Below are positions 27,503-37,053 of a DNA stretch of 64,000 bases, piece by piece. The position numbers and the translations under genes were made by a program. The notes beneath the pieces are model-generated. The model searched no databases. It was not told the origin of the DNA and saw nothing but the letters and a program-made list of their open reading frames with translations. The DNA is from Spirosoma oryzae. GTDB taxonomy: Bacteria; Bacteroidota; Bacteroidia; Cytophagales; Spirosomataceae. Numbering within the stretch: the stretch's first letter is position 1; every line of letters starts with the position of its first letter. The DNA is taken from contig NZ_PVTE01000006.1 in assembly GCF_003002825.1 (NCBI RefSeq), forward strand, positions 62,001 to 126,000. The letters are read 5' to 3'.

Positions 27503-28273
27503 ATGAGACACGGTAAAAAAGATAATCACCTAAGCCGTACGCATTCGCACCGCGAAGCGATGCTGCAAAACATGGCATCGTCGCTGATCATGCACAAGCG
27601 TATCGAGACGACGGTGGCCAAAGCTAAAGAGCTGCGGAAGTTTGTCGAGCCTATCCTGACACGGGCAAAGGACGACAACAACCAGAATCGTAAGGTTGTT
27701 TTCCAGACGCTGGCTAACAAAGAAACGATTAAAGAACTGTTCGGTGCAGTTGCTGACAAGATCGCAAACCGTCCTGGTGGCTACACACGCATCATCAAGT
27801 TGGGCAACCGTCAGGGCGATAATGCAGAGACCTGCCTGATCGAACTGGTTGACTTCAACGAACTGCTGCTGGGTGCTGCTGCTGAGAAAGCAACGGCTAC
27901 GACTCGTACGCGCCGGAGCCGCCGGAGTGGCGGTTCGAAAGCCGAAGGGGCAGAAGTTGCACCCGCACCGGCTGAAACCCTACCAGCTGACGCAGAAGTA
28001 GCAGAAACATCGTCTGCCGCTGGTGACGACCTGACGATTATTGAGGGTATCGGTCCGAAAATCGCCGAGTTGCTCAAAAATGCAGGGATCACGACTTTTG
28101 CGCAACTAGCCGATGCGAATGACGAAGCGGTACAGCAAGTGCTAACTGAGGCAGGTCCGAGTTTCAATGTGCACGATGCTGGTAGCTGGAACGAACAGGC
28201 TGCACTGGCCCGCGATGGAAAAATGGATGAACTGAAAGAGATGCAGGATCGTTTGAAAGGCGGTAAAGAGTAA
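27503..28273 (+). CDS. rplQ: 50S ribosomal protein L17 fused to a helix-hairpin-helix domain
   Basis: The first 115 or so residues are ordinary L17 ([50 protein letters not shown]). Then come a basic stretch ([11 protein letters not shown]), an Ala/Pro/Glu linker, and from about residue 176 a helix-hairpin-helix domain ([20 protein letters not shown], then [13 protein letters not shown]) to the end. Total 256 residues, about twice the usual length. Such tails occur in other Bacteroidota; their role is unclear. Start ATG 27503; the upstream open codons belong to the spacer. Confidence 0.97.
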   Translation: MRHGKKDNHLSRTHSHREAMLQNMASSLIMHKRIETTVAKAKELRKFVEPILTRAKDDNNQNRKVVFQTLANKETIKELFGAVADKIANRPGGYTRIIKLGNRQGDNAETCLIELVDFNELLLGAAAEKATATTRTRRSRRSGGSKAEGAEVAPAPAETLPADAEVAETSSAAGDDLTIIEGIGPKIAELLKNAGITTFAQLADANDEAVQQVLTEAGPSFNVHDAGSWNEQAALARDGKMDELKEMQDRLKGGKE

Positions 28274-28308
28274 TCATCGGTGAATCATCAATGTCGTCAT
28301 ACAAAAAT

Positions 28309-28340
28309 GGGTTAGCCGGTAACGGTTAGCCCTTTTTTTT
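28309..28340 (+). terminator. Terminator of the ribosomal operon
   Basis: GGGTTAGCCG pairs with CGGTTAGCCC (with two G-U pairs) around GTAA, followed by eight Ts. It lies between rplQ and carA. Confidence 0.85.
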
Positions 28341-28362
28341 AACCTTTCTGATTAACGTATTC

Positions 28363-29460
28363 ATGAAACAGGCACAGGAAGCCGTATTGGTTTTACAGGA
28401 TGGAACCGTTTACCGGGGGTTGGCGCTCGGCAAAATAGGCACAGCCGGCGGTGAGATCTGCTTCAATACCGGCATGACCGGCTATCAGGAAATTTATACC
28501 GACCCTTCGTACTATGGTCAGGTAATCATCAACACGACATCACACATCGGTAATTACGGTGTGCTGCATAATGCAGAGCAGGAGTCGGGCAGCGTAAAAA
28601 TCCGGGGGATGGTTTGTAACTTCTTCTCCGACATCCACTCACGGTACACAGCAGACGGTTCGTTGCAGGAGTATTTCGAACGGGCGAATATCGTTGGTAT
28701 TCACGGCGTGGATACGCGGCAACTGGTGCGGTACATTCGCTCGAAAGGCGTAATGAACTGCATTATTTCGTCGGAAATCCTGGACCCGGCTGTGTTGCTA
28801 TCAAAGTTACAGGAGGTGCCGGATATGGCCGGACTGGAACTGTCGTCAGAAGTCAGCACGAAAGAAGCCTATGAAGAAGGCGATCCGGAGTCAGCATTGC
28901 GGGTAGCTGTGCTCGACCTGGGCGTGAAACGTAGCATCCTGAGCAACTTTACAGAGCGCGATGTCTTCTGCAAAGTATTTCCAGCCAAAACCAGCTACGA
29001 AGACCTGGCCGTCTGGAATCCTACTGGTTTTTTCATTGCAAACGGCCCGGGCGATCCGTCTGCCATGCCTTATGCCGTAGAAACGGTGAAGCAGGCACTC
29101 GATGCCGAAAAACCTCTCTTTGGTATCTGCCTTGGCCACCAGATTCTGTCGCTGGCTAGCGGTATCTCTACGTATAAAATGCATAACGGCCACCGTGGCC
29201 TAAACCACCCGGTGAAGAACCTCATCACCGGCAAATGCGAGATCACGTCGCAGAACCACGGTTTCGCAGTTAGTGCCGACGAAGTGAAGGATACGGATAA
29301 CGTAGAACTGACGCACATCAATCTGAACGATAATACAATCGAGGGTATCCGCCGGAAAGACAAGCCTGCCTTTTCGGTTCAATACCACCCTGAGTCGTCG
29401 CCAGGTCCACATGATTCGCATTACCTGTTCGATCAGTTCGTTACCATGATGAAAGAATAG
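28363..29460 (+). CDS. carA: Carbamoyl-phosphate synthase small subunit
   Basis: Glutaminase subunit that feeds ammonia to CarB for arginine and pyrimidine synthesis. The N-terminal domain has FNTGMTGYQEIYTDPSYYGQ; the class I amidotransferase domain has the nucleophile in FGICLGHQIL (Cys near residue 258) and the His/Glu pair in VQYHPESSPGPHD. 365 residues, normal. carB is not nearby. Preceded by the ribosomal terminator, so it needs its own promoter, which I could not place. Confidence 0.97.
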   Translation: MKQAQEAVLVLQDGTVYRGLALGKIGTAGGEICFNTGMTGYQEIYTDPSYYGQVIINTTSHIGNYGVLHNAEQESGSVKIRGMVCNFFSDIHSRYTADGSLQEYFERANIVGIHGVDTRQLVRYIRSKGVMNCIISSEILDPAVLLSKLQEVPDMAGLELSSEVSTKEAYEEGDPESALRVAVLDLGVKRSILSNFTERDVFCKVFPAKTSYEDLAVWNPTGFFIANGPGDPSAMPYAVETVKQALDAEKPLFGICLGHQILSLASGISTYKMHNGHRGLNHPVKNLITGKCEITSQNHGFAVSADEVKDTDNVELTHINLNDNTIEGIRRKDKPAFSVQYHPESSPGPHDSHYLFDQFVTMMKE

Positions 29461-29466
29461 CGGAAA

Positions 29467-29494
29467 GGCGGGGCGGAAACGTCCCGCCTTTTTT
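29467..29494 (+). terminator. Terminator of carA
   Basis: GGCGGGGCG pairs with CGTCCCGCC around a GAAA tetraloop, followed by six Ts. It abuts the stop codon of the convergent helicase gene and may act weakly for that strand too. Confidence 0.88.
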
Positions 29495-32400
29495 ATACCT
29501 GATTACGCCAGTATTCGCGACTCCAGGCGCGTCGAAATAGCCAGCCACGTTCCCGCAAGGCAATCGGCAAGTAAGCAAGTGACTGTTTCACGGCCTGCTG
29601 ATAAAACTGGTCGTCGTCGGTCAGGATTAAGGATTCGTAGGCATTTGATGGGCCGACCGTTAGATCGGCGAAGGGAAGTGAAGGGCGAGCAGTCGATTGC
29701 TGCCTTGCGATCTTGTCTTTAAGCAGCGTGTGACCAGTCAGGGTAGTTGGTTGTTGTGGCTGCGGTATAAAGACTCCTTCCGATACGCGTAAGGCATAGG
29801 CTAAATAGTCCCGCAACCGTTTAGGTCCATCGCCGGTAACGTGGTCGACCGTAAGCTGCTCCGGCCACAAACTGGTGATAATGACTACACGTCGTCGTGC
29901 TCGCGTCACAGCTACGTTGAGCCGGTTTTCGCCCCCGGCTGCGTTCAAACTGCCGAACTGCATCGCTAATTTTCCCCGGTCGTCGGGCGCATAACCAATC
30001 GAGAAGATGATGACGTCGCGTTCATCGCCCTGGACGTTCTCAATATTCTTGACGAACAAATCGGGTATCTGAGTCGCAAGCGGTGTCTCGTCCAGCAAGT
30101 TTTGAATAAGCTGCTGCTGGGCGTAGTTGAACGTAACCACACCAACGCTACAGCCTGGCATCTCGGATGAAAGCTGTTGTAATTGTGCTACCACAGTCGT
30201 CGCTTCCAGCGTATTGGTGTTTTGCTGCCATCGACCGTCGACATGCAGGTAACGAATGGCCGGTATCGACTGATTGATTTCCTCAAAATAGGGGAGGAGT
30301 TGCAAGCGATTCTGGTAAAAATGCTGGTTCGAAAACGTAATCAGATCGAGTGACCGGCTGCGGTAATGTTCGGTCAGCCATACTTGTGGTAAGTGCCGGG
30401 CTGCCAGTTCCAGCAACGATTCAAGCTCAAGTTCGGCGGGTACGTCGTCGTCTGGACTGGTCAAATCATCAACCTGTGTGCGGTACAAATCGCTGGGCTG
30501 GAGCTGCTGACTGTCGCCCGTAACTACGAGCTGCCGACCCCGAAAAAAGGCGGGTAAGCCACTCTCGGCGAAGCACTGAGAAGCTTCGTCAAAAATTACG
30601 AGGTCGAAGAGGTTGGATCGCAGGGGGAAAATAGCGGAGACGGATTCGGGCGATGCCAGCCAGCAGGGAACGAGTTTGACCACTTCGTCGACATGGGTAT
30701 CGAGCAGTTTGCGCAGTGGCCAGACGTTTCGCTTTTTAGTAGTCTGGTGCAACAGGTCCCGATAGGTAACGACATTGCTGACCCGGTTGAATGTCAGTTT
30801 ACGATACGTCTGTTCGCGCAATTTGACCAGCAACATATCCTGACTAAGTTGCCGTTTTCGCTGCAAACTAGCCTGTAAAGCCTGTTCGGTCTGTGCCATT
30901 TTCAACGACGAAACGCTGCTTAACTCAGGGTAGGTTTGCTCCAACTTGTCTAGCCAGGCCAGTCGAATCGAGTTTTGGAACAGATTGGTCCAGTCGCGGG
31001 GTGGATATCGGGATAGACTATCGACAATCTGGTGCTCCGCAGTCGAAAATGTGCTTGTCAGTCGATCTGCCTCTATGAGTAGATCAAAGTCCTGTTGAAG
31101 CGACATATGCATTGCCGACGCTGCTGTTGGCTGCTGCCAGAGCCGGTCCAATTGAGCAATCGATAAATAAGCCTGCGTCTGCTCGAACTGAATCAACTGG
31201 GTTGATATTCGCAACAATAACTGGAGTCTGTCAGCCAGTTGTTGAGCGGTTAGTTCTGTTACGTCGGCTAGCGTGTGAAGCGGGGGAATCGCATCGATAT
31301 GCGCCAGTAAGTGCCGCGCCTGAGCCAGATCGTGCAACGAAGCCGGAACGATGGGGAGGGCGAGACGACTCAGGCAGGGCAATACTTCCTGCCGGATTTG
31401 CCCGGCCCGCAGCGCATTACCCACTTGATTGTAAAGATGACGCAACTCGTTCTCCGACGACCCCAAGCCGACGGCGGCTAATACGTTGTCTAGTGTTTTG
31501 GCGGATGATCCGTTTACCCGCCACCACTGCCACTTCACCCACGATGGTCTTGCGGCAAGGGCTTCAGCTACCAACTGCTGAAAGGAAGGCAGATCCCGTT
31601 GCGTTACAATCGATTCCGGCAATGCATCCGTTTCCAGCCGCTGCCACGTTTGCGCTAGTTCGTTTAGCTGGTTGTCAGATAGCCATTCGTCGGTCTGGTA
31701 CTGCTGCGCTCGTAACTGACCGACAGTACGCCAGACTGAGGCTGCTGATGAAGCATTGAGCTGTCTTACTGCGGCTAGTATGTCTGTTTCGTAGACGGCC
31801 CACGCCATCACAGCTGTTCGTGACAACGACTGAATGTTTATTGTTGCCAGCTGCTCCTGTGCAGATCGCGCCAGGTCGGCCCATTGTTGAACCGCCTGGG
31901 CAAGGCGGGGGCGGTCGGCGGGGGAGAAGTCGGCAAACGAACGGCGGTCAGCCCACAAATGGGTAGTCGGTAGTCGCTCCCGATAAGCCGCAAATTGCGT
32001 CAGGCGTTCGGTGAAAGCCGTTGCGTCAGCCAGCTTAAACTGAGACGCCACAGGGCTTACATCAATCGCTGGCTGGTCCGGCCGGCTGGTCAGGTAAAGT
32101 TCCTTTGCTGAAATACCGAACAAACTGGTGTCGAAGAGTGCTGTTTTAAACGCCTGAAGCATTCGTACGGCATCGTCAATGCGCTGACTTTCCAACTCGA
32201 AATCACGTTCCAGCAAAACCGCATTCAGACTGTTGTTCAGTTGTCGGTACTCATCTACACGCTCGATCTGGCCGGCAATCTGTTCGTACAGCGCTCGTCT
32301 GTCTTCCTGAAAATCGTGTACGAGCGCCATAAATGGGCCCATCCCTATCGTCTGTAACCGGGCCTGTACCACATCGAGTGCGGCTCGTTTCTGACAAACC

Positions 32401-33407
32401 AACAATACGCGTCGACCGTCGGCTGCCGCATCGGCCATCAGGTTAGCGATAAGCTGCGATTTTCCCGTACCCGGCGGCCCCTGCACAACCAGCGATTGAC
32501 CGGACCGTACCAAGCGGATAGCGGCTTCCTGCGAAGCATCGAGTGGTAGCGGGGTATGAAGTAGCTTCTCTGGTAATGGCTCCGTGCGGATAGCCGGCTC
32601 ATCGATAATAAACTGATCGTCGGTAGCCAGCTCAATTAACCGATCATAGTCGGGCGATAGGTATGAGCCTGCCTGTGGGAAAATGCCTACTATCGCTTCA
32701 GGATACAATTTCAATTCGCCAACGCGCTCCAACTGATCCAAACCGCGTATTGGCTGTCGGTCGAAAAAGTGCAGCGTATCTGCGAAGAGATCGGTATTGA
32801 CGTTCAACGCCAGCGAACTCTCGCGTAACCATTCGTAGACCTGTGTACGAAAAACCAGTGGGTCACGATCGAAGTCTGCCAGTGCTTTTTCCGCCAGTTC
32901 ATCCGGTAGCGTCACCTTGTTGAACTGACTGTAGGCAATCAGAAAGGTAGGATTCAGAAAACCCAGTTCCTCTGATCGACGAATCAACCGCCACTGATTG
33001 CCCTGCTGGCTAATGGTAACGGGGAAGAAAAAGAAGGGCGCGTGAATTACGGTCCCATCGAGCAGTTTTCCCCGTACAAACGGCCAGCCGACGTATAGAT
33101 CGTCGGTACCGCGCTCGTCGATAATGAATCGGCTTGTTCGTTCGATCAGCCGGAGCTTCCGGCTGACCTGATTGCTACGTTCCTGCCGGGCATCGAGCAC
33201 TGCGCAGAGCGGCACCGACGCTTTACGGCTTATAATGTCTGCCAGTAGACTGAACGACGAGCGATTCAGCAGAAAATCACACTCGTGCAGGTCGAGGAAC
33301 TGACTGTTGGGGAGGCTACTTAACACCAGCGAACGATTCCGGCTGCTCAGGTTGGTAAGCCGACGGCGATAAGCCCGGAGAACGGAGAGCGAAACCGGAA
33401 TGATCAC
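29493..33407 (-). CDS. Very large SF1 (UPF1-like) helicase with DUF4011-like N-terminus
   Basis: 1304 residues. The N-terminus (RAYRRRLTNLSSRNRSLVL) resembles DUF4011. The helicase part has Walker A GPPGTGKS at about 310, then LLVCQKRAALDVV (motif Ia), Walker B DLVIFDEAS near 940, VVTGDSQQLQPSD (motif III) and AVTRARRRVVII (motif VI) near 1160. A long helical insert of roughly 500 residues separates motifs Ia and II. The last residues GWLFRRAWSREYWRN resemble the end of Vsr-like MTES_1575 nucleases, but a full nuclease domain is not evident. The start is a GTG at 33407; an in-frame TAA lies 7 codons upstream. It follows the TerC gene by 36 bases. Relatives occur in some defence loci, but no other defence gene is near. 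Confidence 0.85.
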   Translation of the reverse strand: MIIPVSLSVLRAYRRRLTNLSSRNRSLVLSSLPNSQFLDLHECDFLLNRSSFSLLADIISRKASVPLCAVLDARQERSNQVSRKLRLIERTSRFIIDERGTDDLYVGWPFVRGKLLDGTVIHAPFFFFPVTISQQGNQWRLIRRSEELGFLNPTFLIAYSQFNKVTLPDELAEKALADFDRDPLVFRTQVYEWLRESSLALNVNTDLFADTLHFFDRQPIRGLDQLERVGELKLYPEAIVGIFPQAGSYLSPDYDRLIELATDDQFIIDEPAIRTEPLPEKLLHTPLPLDASQEAAIRLVRSGQSLVVQGPPGTGKSQLIANLMADAAADGRRVLLVCQKRAALDVVQARLQTIGMGPFMALVHDFQEDRRALYEQIAGQIERVDEYRQLNNSLNAVLLERDFELESQRIDDAVRMLQAFKTALFDTSLFGISAKELYLTSRPDQPAIDVSPVASQFKLADATAFTERLTQFAAYRERLPTTHLWADRRSFADFSPADRPRLAQAVQQWADLARSAQEQLATINIQSLSRTAVMAWAVYETDILAAVRQLNASSAASVWRTVGQLRAQQYQTDEWLSDNQLNELAQTWQRLETDALPESIVTQRDLPSFQQLVAEALAARPSWVKWQWWRVNGSSAKTLDNVLAAVGLGSSENELRHLYNQVGNALRAGQIRQEVLPCLSRLALPIVPASLHDLAQARHLLAHIDAIPPLHTLADVTELTAQQLADRLQLLLRISTQLIQFEQTQAYLSIAQLDRLWQQPTAASAMHMSLQQDFDLLIEADRLTSTFSTAEHQIVDSLSRYPPRDWTNLFQNSIRLAWLDKLEQTYPELSSVSSLKMAQTEQALQASLQRKRQLSQDMLLVKLREQTYRKLTFNRVSNVVTYRDLLHQTTKKRNVWPLRKLLDTHVDEVVKLVPCWLASPESVSAIFPLRSNLFDLVIFDEASQCFAESGLPAFFRGRQLVVTGDSQQLQPSDLYRTQVDDLTSPDDDVPAELELESLLELAARHLPQVWLTEHYRSRSLDLITFSNQHFYQNRLQLLPYFEEINQSIPAIRYLHVDGRWQQNTNTLEATTVVAQLQQLSSEMPGCSVGVVTFNYAQQQLIQNLLDETPLATQIPDLFVKNIENVQGDERDVIIFSIGYAPDDRGKLAMQFGSLNAAGGENRLNVAVTRARRRVVIITSLWPEQLTVDHVTGDGPKRLRDYLAYALRVSEGVFIPQPQQPTTLTGHTLLKDKIARQQSTARPSLPFADLTVGPSNAYESLILTDDDQFYQQAVKQSLAYLPIALRERGWLFRRAWSREYWRNQV

Positions 33408-33443
33408 AGCAGGGAATGGGTGTTATGGCGCGAGCGGCAATCG

Positions 33444-34505
33444 CTAAGCCTTCGACTCCGCTTTCTCAGGAATCAGCCAGGAAGCAAGTACACTAATCGC
33501 CAGTATCGCTACGATAATGTATAACGAATAAACGGGCTTGAAGCCGAGATCGTGTAGCCAGGGTTCAGCGAGCATCTTCGCGCCGATAAACGTAAGCAGT
33601 ACGGCCAGACCGACTTTGAGGAACCGGAACTGCTCAATGATACTCGACAAGAAGAAAAACATTGACCGGAGCCCCATGATAGCGAAGACGTTCGAGAAAA
33701 AGACGATATACGGGTCCTTCGTGATCGAAAAGATAGCTGGTATCGAATCGACGGCGAAAATCAGATCTGTAAACGCGATGACGATAACGATCAGGAACAA
33801 CGGTGTCACGTACAACTTGTGATTCGCTTTGCTCCGCACAAAGAAGTTGTCGCTGACATTTCGCGGATAAATGTTGAGGTACTTAGACGCGAATTTGACA
33901 ACCGGGTGATTGTTGGTATCGATACTTTCGTCTTCGTCTTTCTGAAAAAAGAGCTGCAAACCAGTGTAAACCAGAAAGGCACCGAAGACATACAGAATCC
34001 ATTCGAACCGCTGAATCAGGGCAGAACCGATGAAAATAAAGAAGAAACGCAGAACGATAGCCCCCAGAATCCCCCAAACCAGAATTTTCTTATAGTACCG
34101 TTCGCGTACGCCAAACGAGTTGAAAATCAGGATAAACACGAAAATATTGTCAGCCGACAACGAGTATTCGACCAGGTAGCCGGTGATGTACTCCAGCGAC
34201 ATGTTGTTTTGAAAGCGGGCCAAACTGGCGTCAAAATTGCCGGGAACGAGCGAAACGTGGCTGGCATATTTATTTCGCACGGCCTCAAGCTGAGCCATGT
34301 CGAAGATTCCGTGTACCAGGTACCCGTACGATTTCAGGAAAAAGTAGAAGGCGACGGAAAGCGCTACCCACACGGCACTCCAGGTAGCGGCTTCTTTAAA
34401 GGTAACGACGTGACTGGTTTGCTTCGAGAAAATGCCCAGGTCGAGGGCCATGATGACCAGTACGAAGGCGGCAAAGGCAATAAAAAACAGTGTTTCGCTA
34501 GACAT
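33444..34505 (-). CDS. TerC/Alx family membrane protein
   Basis: Polytopic inner-membrane protein, 353 residues, about nine hydrophobic segments. The family signature ALDLGIFSKQTSHVVTFKEAATWSAVWV is near the N-terminus, with the conserved Asp pairs in EYSLSADNIFVFILIF and FTDLIFAVDSIPAIFSIT. E. coli Alx and TerC relatives export manganese or other metals. Likely co-transcribed with the helicase downstream, although no functional link is obvious. Confidence 0.93.
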   Translation of the reverse strand: MSSETLFFIAFAAFVLVIMALDLGIFSKQTSHVVTFKEAATWSAVWVALSVAFYFFLKSYGYLVHGIFDMAQLEAVRNKYASHVSLVPGNFDASLARFQNNMSLEYITGYLVEYSLSADNIFVFILIFNSFGVRERYYKKILVWGILGAIVLRFFFIFIGSALIQRFEWILYVFGAFLVYTGLQLFFQKDEDESIDTNNHPVVKFASKYLNIYPRNVSDNFFVRSKANHKLYVTPLFLIVIVIAFTDLIFAVDSIPAIFSITKDPYIVFFSNVFAIMGLRSMFFFLSSIIEQFRFLKVGLAVLLTFIGAKMLAEPWLHDLGFKPVYSLYIIVAILAISVLASWLIPEKAESKA

Positions 34506-34696
34506 TAGTATGCAACAAAATAAACGGTGTAAGCCAAAGGTGTTCAGTGATTAAGCGCACATAGATAAACCTTTGGCCTGATTTATACCGGTAAATGATT
34601 CTGCTCTTCGTCTGACTAGTTGCTTATACGTGAAGCAAACAGACAAACAAATCTAAGGGCAATCAATACAAGGGACTAACTGGATCAGGCAAATAA

Positions 34697-34727
34697 TTGG
34701 CATAATGAGGAACACACATTAGTTTTG
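34697..34727 (+). promoter_or_regulatory. Promoter of the DPM1-like glycosyltransferase
   Basis: TTG (34697-34699), 20 bp, TAGTTTTG (34720-34727): full match to the consensus. The ATG lies only 4 bases after the -7 element, which implies a leaderless mRNA. Confidence 0.6.
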
Positions 34728-34731
34728 ACGC

Positions 34732-35472
34732 ATGTTTAAGGGTAAAAAAGTAGTTGTAGTAATGCCCGCCTATCGGGCAGCGCTGACCTTGGAACGTACG
34801 TATCGGGAGATACCGTTTGATATTGTCGATGACGTTATTCTTGTCGACGATGCTAGTCCCGACAATACCGTTGACGTTGCTCGTCAGCTGGGTATTCAGC
34901 ACGTCATCCGGCATGATAAAAATAAAGGCTACGGCGGTAACCAGAAAACATGTTATAAAAAGGCCGTTGAACTGGGGGGAGACATCGTGGTTATGCTACA
35001 CCCCGACTATCAATATACTCCGTTGTTGCTGACGGCCATGATCTCCATCATTGGCAACGGACTGTATCCGGTAGTGTTTGCTTCCCGTATTTTGGGAAAA
35101 GGTGCGCTGAAGGGAGGAATGCCCATGTACAAATACGTGGCTAACCGCTTCCTGACGTTTACGCAAAACCTGCTGATGAATCAAAAACTGTCGGAGTACC
35201 ACACTGGATACCGGGCTTTCTCCGGCGAGGTACTCCGCAGCCTGGATTTTACGCACAACTCGGACGACTTCATTTTTGATAACGAGATGATCGCCCAGAT
35301 TTTTTACAAAGGTTATGATATTGCGGAAGTGACGTGTCCCACTAAATACTTCGAAGAGGCATCGTCGATCAACTTCAAACGTAGTTCGATCTACGGCTTG
35401 GGCGTGCTAAAAACATCGCTTTATTACTTTCTTACGAAAAATGGCTTGATGCACTGGCAGATTCTAAAATAG
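34732..35472 (+). CDS. Glycosyltransferase family 2 (polyprenyl-phosphate sugar transferase-like)
   Basis: GT-A fold enzyme, 246 residues, no membrane anchor. KVVVVMPAYRAALTLERTYREIP, the nucleotide-sugar motif DDVILVDDASPDNTVDVARQLG, KNKGYGGNQKTCYKKAVELGGDIVVMLHPD and the acceptor region SEYHTGYRAFS mark a DPM1/DPG-synthase-like group. It probably charges a lipid carrier with a sugar. The 3' end overlaps the convergent polyketide synthase by 41 bases. Confidence 0.9.
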   Translation: MFKGKKVVVVMPAYRAALTLERTYREIPFDIVDDVILVDDASPDNTVDVARQLGIQHVIRHDKNKGYGGNQKTCYKKAVELGGDIVVMLHPDYQYTPLLLTAMISIIGNGLYPVVFASRILGKGALKGGMPMYKYVANRFLTFTQNLLMNQKLSEYHTGYRAFSGEVLRSLDFTHNSDDFIFDNEMIAQIFYKGYDIAEVTCPTKYFEEASSINFKRSSIYGLGVLKTSLYYFLTKNGLMHWQILK

Positions 35473-36625
35473 CTTCTGTTGGTTCTACGGGTGCCGTCAC
35501 AACTTCCGTAATCATCGATTCAAGTGTCAGGCCGGGACCGAATGCACAGCTGAAAATATTAGGCTGTTGATCTGGCATGGTCAGTACGCCACTTACCAGA
35601 TCTGCCCAAATACGCTGTAGGACGAACAGGACCGTCGCTGACGACATATTGCCGTATTCGCGCAGAATGGCGTATGCGTACCGGTTGTCATTGGTTGTCA
35701 AGCCTAGCTGTTCCTCAATCACCTCCAGAATGCGCCGACCGCCGGGGTGCAGCGCGTACAAACCGATGTCGGCCATTGTCAACTCACTTTGAGTGAGCAG
35801 TCGCTGCATTAGCTGACGAATACCGCGCTGAATATGCGTCGGTACTTCACTTGTCAAAGTCATCTCGAAGCCATAATTGTCGACATGCCAGGCCATTTCG
35901 GCTTTACCCTCGGGCAATAGATCACAGTAAAACGATCGTAACCGCAGTGCTATATCAGGCCGGGGGCGGCTCTGCACCAGAACGGCCGCTGAGCCATCGG
36001 CAAATAAGGCATTCGCCAACAAATGTTCCGTGTCTGTTTTCTTCTGAAAGTGAATAGAGCACAATTCTATGCACACCAGCAGCACGTTGGCGTCAGGATT
36101 AGCCCGGACAATGGAACTCGCCGTTTTCAATCCGTTGAACGCGCCGTAACAGCCCATGAAGTTGATGGCTAGGCGTTGCGTATGACCGGGCAACCCCATC
36201 GCTTCAATAATCTCGATGTCTGGCCCCGGCGCGTACAGACCCGTACAACTGACAGTGATAACGTGGGTAATCTGTTGTCTGTCAAAGTCGGGATAACTGG
36301 CCAGACAGTCATCAATGGCCTTTAATGCCAACGGTACAGCCTCTCTACGGTATAACTGCATGCGCTGACTAACGGTGGGGAAGGGCTCCATGCCAGCCGT
36401 GTTCGGGTAGAACGTAAACTCTCCACGTTGTTTGACATAGTCAGCGATTACTGAATGACGCTTTTCGATGCGCGTAAAACGATACAGTGTTGTGAGTCGA
36501 CGGCGGTCGCGGTCATCACATTCAAGCATGTCGGCCATGAACTGCGCCGTTACATCCTGAGGGGCTGAGTGGACAGGAACGGCCCGACCAATGGCGTTGA
36601 TATAGGCTTCCAGAGATTGCTGCAT
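35432..36625 (-). CDS. Type III polyketide synthase (chalcone/stilbene synthase family)
   Basis: Homodimeric ketosynthase that condenses malonyl-CoA units on a starter to make pyrones, resorcinols or similar. The triad is intact: Cys in VSCTGLYAPGPDIEI (about residue 127), His in HPGGRRILEV (about 292), Asn in EYGNMSSATVLFVL (about 325). 397 residues from ATG 36625; a longer frame to 36718 has no family match. No methyltransferase or other tailoring gene adjoins it, so the product cannot be guessed beyond the class. Its end overlaps the convergent glycosyltransferase. Confidence 0.93.
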   Translation of the reverse strand: MQQSLEAYINAIGRAVPVHSAPQDVTAQFMADMLECDDRDRRRLTTLYRFTRIEKRHSVIADYVKQRGEFTFYPNTAGMEPFPTVSQRMQLYRREAVPLALKAIDDCLASYPDFDRQQITHVITVSCTGLYAPGPDIEIIEAMGLPGHTQRLAINFMGCYGAFNGLKTASSIVRANPDANVLLVCIELCSIHFQKKTDTEHLLANALFADGSAAVLVQSRPRPDIALRLRSFYCDLLPEGKAEMAWHVDNYGFEMTLTSEVPTHIQRGIRQLMQRLLTQSELTMADIGLYALHPGGRRILEVIEEQLGLTTNDNRYAYAILREYGNMSSATVLFVLQRIWADLVSGVLTMPDQQPNIFSCAFGPGLTLESMITEVVTAPVEPTEAILESASASSHFS

Positions 36626-36791
36626 AATTTGTGCGTGATGACGTATATAGATAGGCCCGAGGAAACAACCGTCTGTACAGCGTAAAGTTTGAGAATCGGG
36701 CGGCCTACGGATGTTCAAAAAAAAGTTTAATCGTAATTAATTCATGATGAGCTAGTTGGTAATCTTTGTGAAAAAAAATGGGAGCAAGGTC

Positions 36792-36821
36792 TTGACAAGT
36801 GTTAAATAAACGCTACTTTTG
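36792..36821 (+). promoter_or_regulatory. Promoter of the tRNA pair
   Basis: TTG (36792-36794, within TTGAC), 19 bp, then TACTTTTG (36814-36821), an ideal Bacteroidota promoter. It is 35 bases before tRNA-Gly. The rest of the 230-base gap to the polyketide synthase start shows no gene. Confidence 0.75.
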
Positions 36822-36855
36822 CATCACAATTCGACGTCAGAAAGCGAATTGAAAC

Positions 36856-36928
36856 GCGAAAGTAGCTCAGCTGGTAGAGCGCGACCTTGCCAAGGTCGAG
36901 GTCGCGGGTTCGAACCCCGTCTTTCGCT
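36856..36928 (+). tRNA. tRNA-Gly (GCC)
   Basis: 73 bases. Acceptor GCGAAAG pairs with CTTTCGC; D-arm AGCTCAGCTGGTAGAGC; anticodon stem CGACC/GGTCG with loop TTGCCAA (anticodon GCC); T-arm GCGGGTTCGAACCCCGT. Discriminator T. The CCA end is not encoded. Confidence 0.97.
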
Positions 36929-36938
36929 CTACAAAAAG

Positions 36939-36961
36939 GCACCGACCCCGGTGCTTTTTTT
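36939..36961 (+). terminator. Terminator after tRNA-Gly
   Basis: GCACCG-ACCC-CGGTGC followed by seven Ts, only 7 bases before tRNA-Leu. tRNA-Leu may depend on read-through or another promoter. Confidence 0.75.
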
Positions 36962-36967
36962 GTATAA

Positions 36968-37053
36968 GCCGGGATGGCGGAATCGGTAGACGCGCCGGAC
37001 TTAAAATCCTGTGGGCCGTAAGGCCCGTGCGGGTTCGATTCCCGCTCCTGGTA
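36968..37053 (+). tRNA. tRNA-Leu (TAA)
   Basis: 86 bases with the long variable arm of class II tRNAs (GGGCCGTAAGGCCC). Acceptor GCCGGGA/TCCTGGT, anticodon loop CTTAAAA (anticodon TAA), T-arm GCGGGTTCGATTCCCGC. The anticodon stem CCGGA/TCCTG has a C-U mismatch at its second pair, and the acceptor has a G-U pair in the middle. No CCA is encoded. The last two bases start a long inverted repeat. Confidence 0.93.
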
